From the NCBI RefSeq assembly GCF_002159265.1, contig NZ_NFHG01000003.1:124001-188000 (forward strand): 64,000 nucleotides of DNA, given 5' to 3'. Source of the stretch: Flavonifractor sp. An82. Lineage in GTDB: Bacteria; Bacillota; Clostridia; Oscillospirales; Oscillospiraceae. Shown piece after piece: positions 61,495 to 64,000 of this stretch (position 1 is the first letter of the stretch; each line of letters opens with the position of its first letter). The position numbers were made by a program, and so were the translations under genes. The notes beneath the pieces are model-generated. The model searched no databases. It saw only the letters and a list, made by a program, of their open reading frames with translations, and was not told the origin of the DNA.

Positions 61495-62196
61495 TTATCT
61501 CAGGGCGGACAGCAGCGTAAACCCATTAAAGACCATATGCAGGGCGATGGCGCTCCAGATGGAGCCTCCCCGGTCGTAGCACCAGGTGAGGGCCAGGGCC
61601 ATGGGCACATACTGGATCATCAGCAGCAGATACCGCAGGTCCAGCATACCGTAGGCGTACACGAACTGGGCGGCGCAGTAGAGGGCGTATACCCCTACCG
61701 ACAGCACATAGCCCAGCACCTTGCTGTAGCTGCGGGCGGTGGTGAAGAGCACCCCACGGAACAGGGGCTCCTCCACCAGAGGCATGAGCACCACCAGGAT
61801 CAGGATGGTGGCGGCGGGAGCGAAGTAGTACTGCTCCGGGTAGCTCATAAGGTTGGGGTTCTGTACCGGCAGGGGGATGAGGCTGACCAGGAAGGTGAGG
61901 ACCTCCCCGCCCGCAAGGCCGGTGACAAAGGCGAACAGGTTTTCCGGCAGCCAGTCCAGCAGCAGCCGGAAGCCGTGTTTCAGATAGGACCACAGCACCA
62001 GAAAGGTGAGGGCGGCAATGATGAGGTAGTACACCACGTTGGCCTCGGCCACCGGGAACTCCCCCTGATAGGACCGCTGGACCCAGCCCATGAGCCAGGG
62101 AAAGAGGAACACATACAGGGCGAAAAAGACCCACCCCCGGCCCAGTTCGGCCCGGGTGAGCTGGGGCCGCCAGGGGCGGCGCCGTCCGGTCAGCAT
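61495..62196 (-). CDS. CPBP-family intramembrane metalloprotease (CAAX-like)
   Basis: 233 residues with six to eight spans. The motif MPLVEEPLFRGVLFTTA (EExxxR) and ALHMVFNGF (His/Asn motif) are the CPBP catalytic elements. Function in the host is unknown; family members process or protect against peptides. Lies between mutS and mutL. Confidence 0.9.
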   Translation of the reverse strand: MLTGRRRPWRPQLTRAELGRGWVFFALYVFLFPWLMGWVQRSYQGEFPVAEANVVYYLIIAALTFLVLWSYLKHGFRLLLDWLPENLFAFVTGLAGGEVLTFLVSLIPLPVQNPNLMSYPEQYYFAPAATILILVVLMPLVEEPLFRGVLFTTARSYSKVLGYVLSVGVYALYCAAQFVYAYGMLDLRYLLLMIQYVPMALALTWCYDRGGSIWSAIALHMVFNGFTLLSALR

Positions 62197-62215
62197 GGTG
62201 TGTTCCTCCTTTCTG

Positions 62216-64000
62216 TTATACCAGCTGCTTCAATTCAAAGAGCAGATTCATGGCCTCGATGGGGGTGAGGGTGTTCAGGTCCACCCCCTGGAGCCGCCGG
62301 GCCACCTCTCCCCCGCCCATATCCAGCAGGGACACCTGGTCGGTGGCCTGGGCCGCCGGGGCGGCCTGGGGGGTCTGGACCCCGCCCGCCTCCAGCTCCT
62401 TGAGGATGTGGCGGGCCCGGGTGATGACCCGGTCGGGCACCCCGGCCAGCTTGGCCACCTCGATGCCGTAGCTCTGGTCGGCCCCGCCGGGGACGATCTT
62501 CCGCAGGAAGAGAATGTCGTCCCCCTTCTTCTTGGCGGCGATGTTGTAGTTCTTCACCCCGGGGATGACCCCCTCCAGGGCGGTGATCTCGTGGTAGTGG
62601 GTGGCAAAGAGGGTCTTGGCCCCCAGCCGGCGTTTGTCGGCGCAGTACTCCAGCACCGAGCGGGCAATGGACATGCCGTCGTAGGTGGAGGTGCCCCGGC
62701 CGATCTCGTCCAGGATGAGCAGGCTTTTGCTGGTGGCGTTTTTCAGCAGTTCCGCCACCTCGGTCATCTCCACCATAAAGGTGGACTGACCGGCGGACAG
62801 GTCGTCGCTGGCCCCGATGCGGGTGAATACCCGGTCCACGATGCCGATGCGGGCCGACCTGGCGGGCACGAAGGAGCCCATCTGGGCCATGAGGACGATG
62901 AGGGCCACCTGCCGCATGTAGGTGGATTTGCCCGCCATGTTGGGGCCGGTGATGATGGCCACCGTGTTGTCACGCCCGTCCATCCGGGTGTCGTTGGGGA
63001 CAAAGAGGGCGTTTTTCAGCATCTTTTCCACCACCGGGTGGCGGCCCTCGGAGATGTCGATGACGTCGGACAGGTCCACCTCCGGGCGGCAGTAGCCGTT
63101 CTCGGCGGCCACGGCGGCGAAGGAGACCAGCACGTCCACCTGAGCCACGGCGGCGGCGGAGCGCTGGATGTCCCCCACCCGGGCGGCGGCCTGCTGCCGC
63201 AGGTCGCAGAACAGCTGGTACTCCAGGGCGCAGATCCGGTCCTGGGCGGACAGGATCTCGTGCTCCAGGTCCTTCAGCTCCTGGGTGATGAAGCGCTCGC
63301 AGTTCACCAGGGTCTGCTTGCGGATGTAGTCCTCGGGCACCTGGTCGTAGTAGGACTTGGATACCTCGATGTAGTAGCCGAATACTTTATTGAAGCCCAC
63401 CTTCAGGCTCTTGATGCCGGTCTTTTCCTTCTCCCGGGCCTCCACGGCGGCCACCAGGTCCTTGCCGCCCGTGAGGATGTTCCGCAGCCGGTCCACCTCG
63501 GGGTTGTAGCCCTCCCGGATGAAGCCGCCCTCCCGCACGGAGAAGGGGGGCTCGTCCACAATGGCCGAGCAGATCAGCGCACGCAGGTCGGGCACATCGT
63601 CCAGGGCGGCGGACAGGAAGGTGAGCAGGGCCCTGGAGTAGGGGGAGAGCAGCTCCCGCAGCCGGGGCAGCTTGCCCAGACCGGCGGCCAGGGCCATCAG
63701 GTCCCGGCCCCCCGCGGTGCCGTACACGATGCGGCCGATGAGCCGCTCCAGGTCGGTGACCTCCCGCAGGGTGCGCACCAGCTCGTCCCGGCCGATGGGG
63801 TCGCCCACCAGTTCCTCCACCGCGCCCAGCCGGCGGCTGATGGCGCCGGGGGACAGCAGGGGCCGCTCCATCCAGGTGCGGATGAGCCGGTGACCCATGG
63901 CGGTGCGGGTCTTGTCCAGCACCCACAGAAGGCTGCCCTTCTTCTCCTTGGAGCGGAGGGTCTCGGTAAGCTCCAGGTTGCGCCGGGCGGTGAGGTCCAG
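62216..64000 (-). CDS. mutS: DNA mismatch repair protein MutS, 5' end beyond the window
   Basis: The C-terminal two thirds of MutS; the frame is open to the window edge. Visible: the connector/lever region (LVRTLREVTDLERLIGRI), clamp, and ATPase with Walker A TGPNMAGKSTYMRQVALI, the Q-loop SARIGIVDRVFTRIGASDDL, Walker B LLILDEIGRGTSTYDG and FATHYHEITAL. The helix-turn-helix end precedes the C-terminal LNTLTPIEAMNLLFELKQL. Confidence 0.95.
   Translation of the reverse strand: MDLTARRNLELTETLRSKEKKGSLLWVLDKTRTAMGHRLIRTWMERPLLSPGAISRRLGAVEELVGDPIGRDELVRTLREVTDLERLIGRIVYGTAGGRDLMALAAGLGKLPRLRELLSPYSRALLTFLSAALDDVPDLRALICSAIVDEPPFSVREGGFIREGYNPEVDRLRNILTGGKDLVAAVEAREKEKTGIKSLKVGFNKVFGYYIEVSKSYYDQVPEDYIRKQTLVNCERFITQELKDLEHEILSAQDRICALEYQLFCDLRQQAAARVGDIQRSAAAVAQVDVLVSFAAVAAENGYCRPEVDLSDVIDISEGRHPVVEKMLKNALFVPNDTRMDGRDNTVAIITGPNMAGKSTYMRQVALIVLMAQMGSFVPARSARIGIVDRVFTRIGASDDLSAGQSTFMVEMTEVAELLKNATSKSLLILDEIGRGTSTYDGMSIARSVLEYCADKRRLGAKTLFATHYHEITALEGVIPGVKNYNIAAKKKGDDILFLRKIVPGGADQSYGIEVAKLAGVPDRVITRARHILKELEAGGVQTPQAAPAAQATDQVSLLDMGGGEVARRLQGVDLNTLTPIEAMNLLFELKQLV

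Noticed and set aside
1-64000. CRISPR arrays, rRNA genes, complete tRNA genes, insertion sequences with transposase
   Set aside because: None seen. The only tRNA-like sequence is the partial tRNA-Thr at 13738-13782.

Overview
The window reads as the chromosome of a GC-rich, endospore-forming, probably gut-dwelling member of the Clostridia (Oscillospiraceae-like; genus not determined). The evidence is a high-GC Firmicutes gene set: rny, ileS with a T-box, sepF/divIVA, lspA, a BirA-controlled bioY, the spore cortex genes yabP-yabQ, and a butyrate kinase pathway.

Layout. (1) 0.2-7.1 kb: a radical-SAM DNA repair/modification protein with its TIGR03915 partner, ribonuclease Y, and a McrBC type IV restriction operon. 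(2) 7.23-42.1 kb: a 34,876-bp element. (3) 42.1-49.9 kb: Crp/Fnr regulator, MATE exporter, HD hydrolase, MntP/YtaF-like protein, an S1-divIC-yabQ-yabP cluster, and divergent bioY/birA. (4) 49.9-64 kb: a co-oriented core block on the minus strand read as mutS, CPBP protease, mutL, hfq, HlyD-like adaptor, yggS, sepF, divIVA, T-box-ileS, two small ribbon-helix-helix genes, lspA and rluD.

Main discovery. The element at 7.23-42.1 kb splits the sporulation regulator gene spoIIID. On the minus strand, codons 1-38 of SpoIIID (TTG start at 42219, ending STVH) stop at 42106. The remaining 44 codons (starting KDLSERL, ending HIRGGIATRRKYKGV) resume at 7229 and end at 7095. The halves meet at a shared 5-bp core ACATA. 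Removing 34,876 bp would give an uninterrupted 82-codon spoIIID. An intact SpoIVCA-like large serine recombinase lies at one edge, its stop codon inside the core. Both inner ends carry TAGAACGGTT 14-15 nt from the core in inverted orientation, so the excised circle would have a symmetric attP. This is the organisation of the skin element in sigK, but in spoIIID. Whether excision is developmentally programmed or the element is simply an insertion cannot be decided from sequence; the recombinase has a good housekeeping-type promoter.

Element content. It is a mosaic. A mobilization remnant (relaxase, coupling protein without its N-terminal half, RecQ-like helicase) is followed by a tRNA-Thr 3' scar from another integration and a prophage primase fragment. 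Between two ~550-bp inverted repeats (17.3 and 35.8-36.3 kb) lies an 18-kb cargo. The cargo holds a CheB-CheR-PAS protein overlapping a GGDEF/GAF/EAL protein, and a catabolic operon: thiolase, DUF35, ptb, buk, an isochorismatase-like protein lacking all three catalytic residues, and an MFS transporter. A -24/-12 (sigma-54) promoter precedes the operon and a sigma-54 activator is encoded next to it, so the cargo looks like a self-regulated module for thiolytic acid breakdown with ATP recovery by Ptb-Buk. The far end holds broken genes (AgrA/AgrC-like fragments, DUF6076 protein, MoxR ATPase without its Walker A) around an intact VWA-metallopeptidase.
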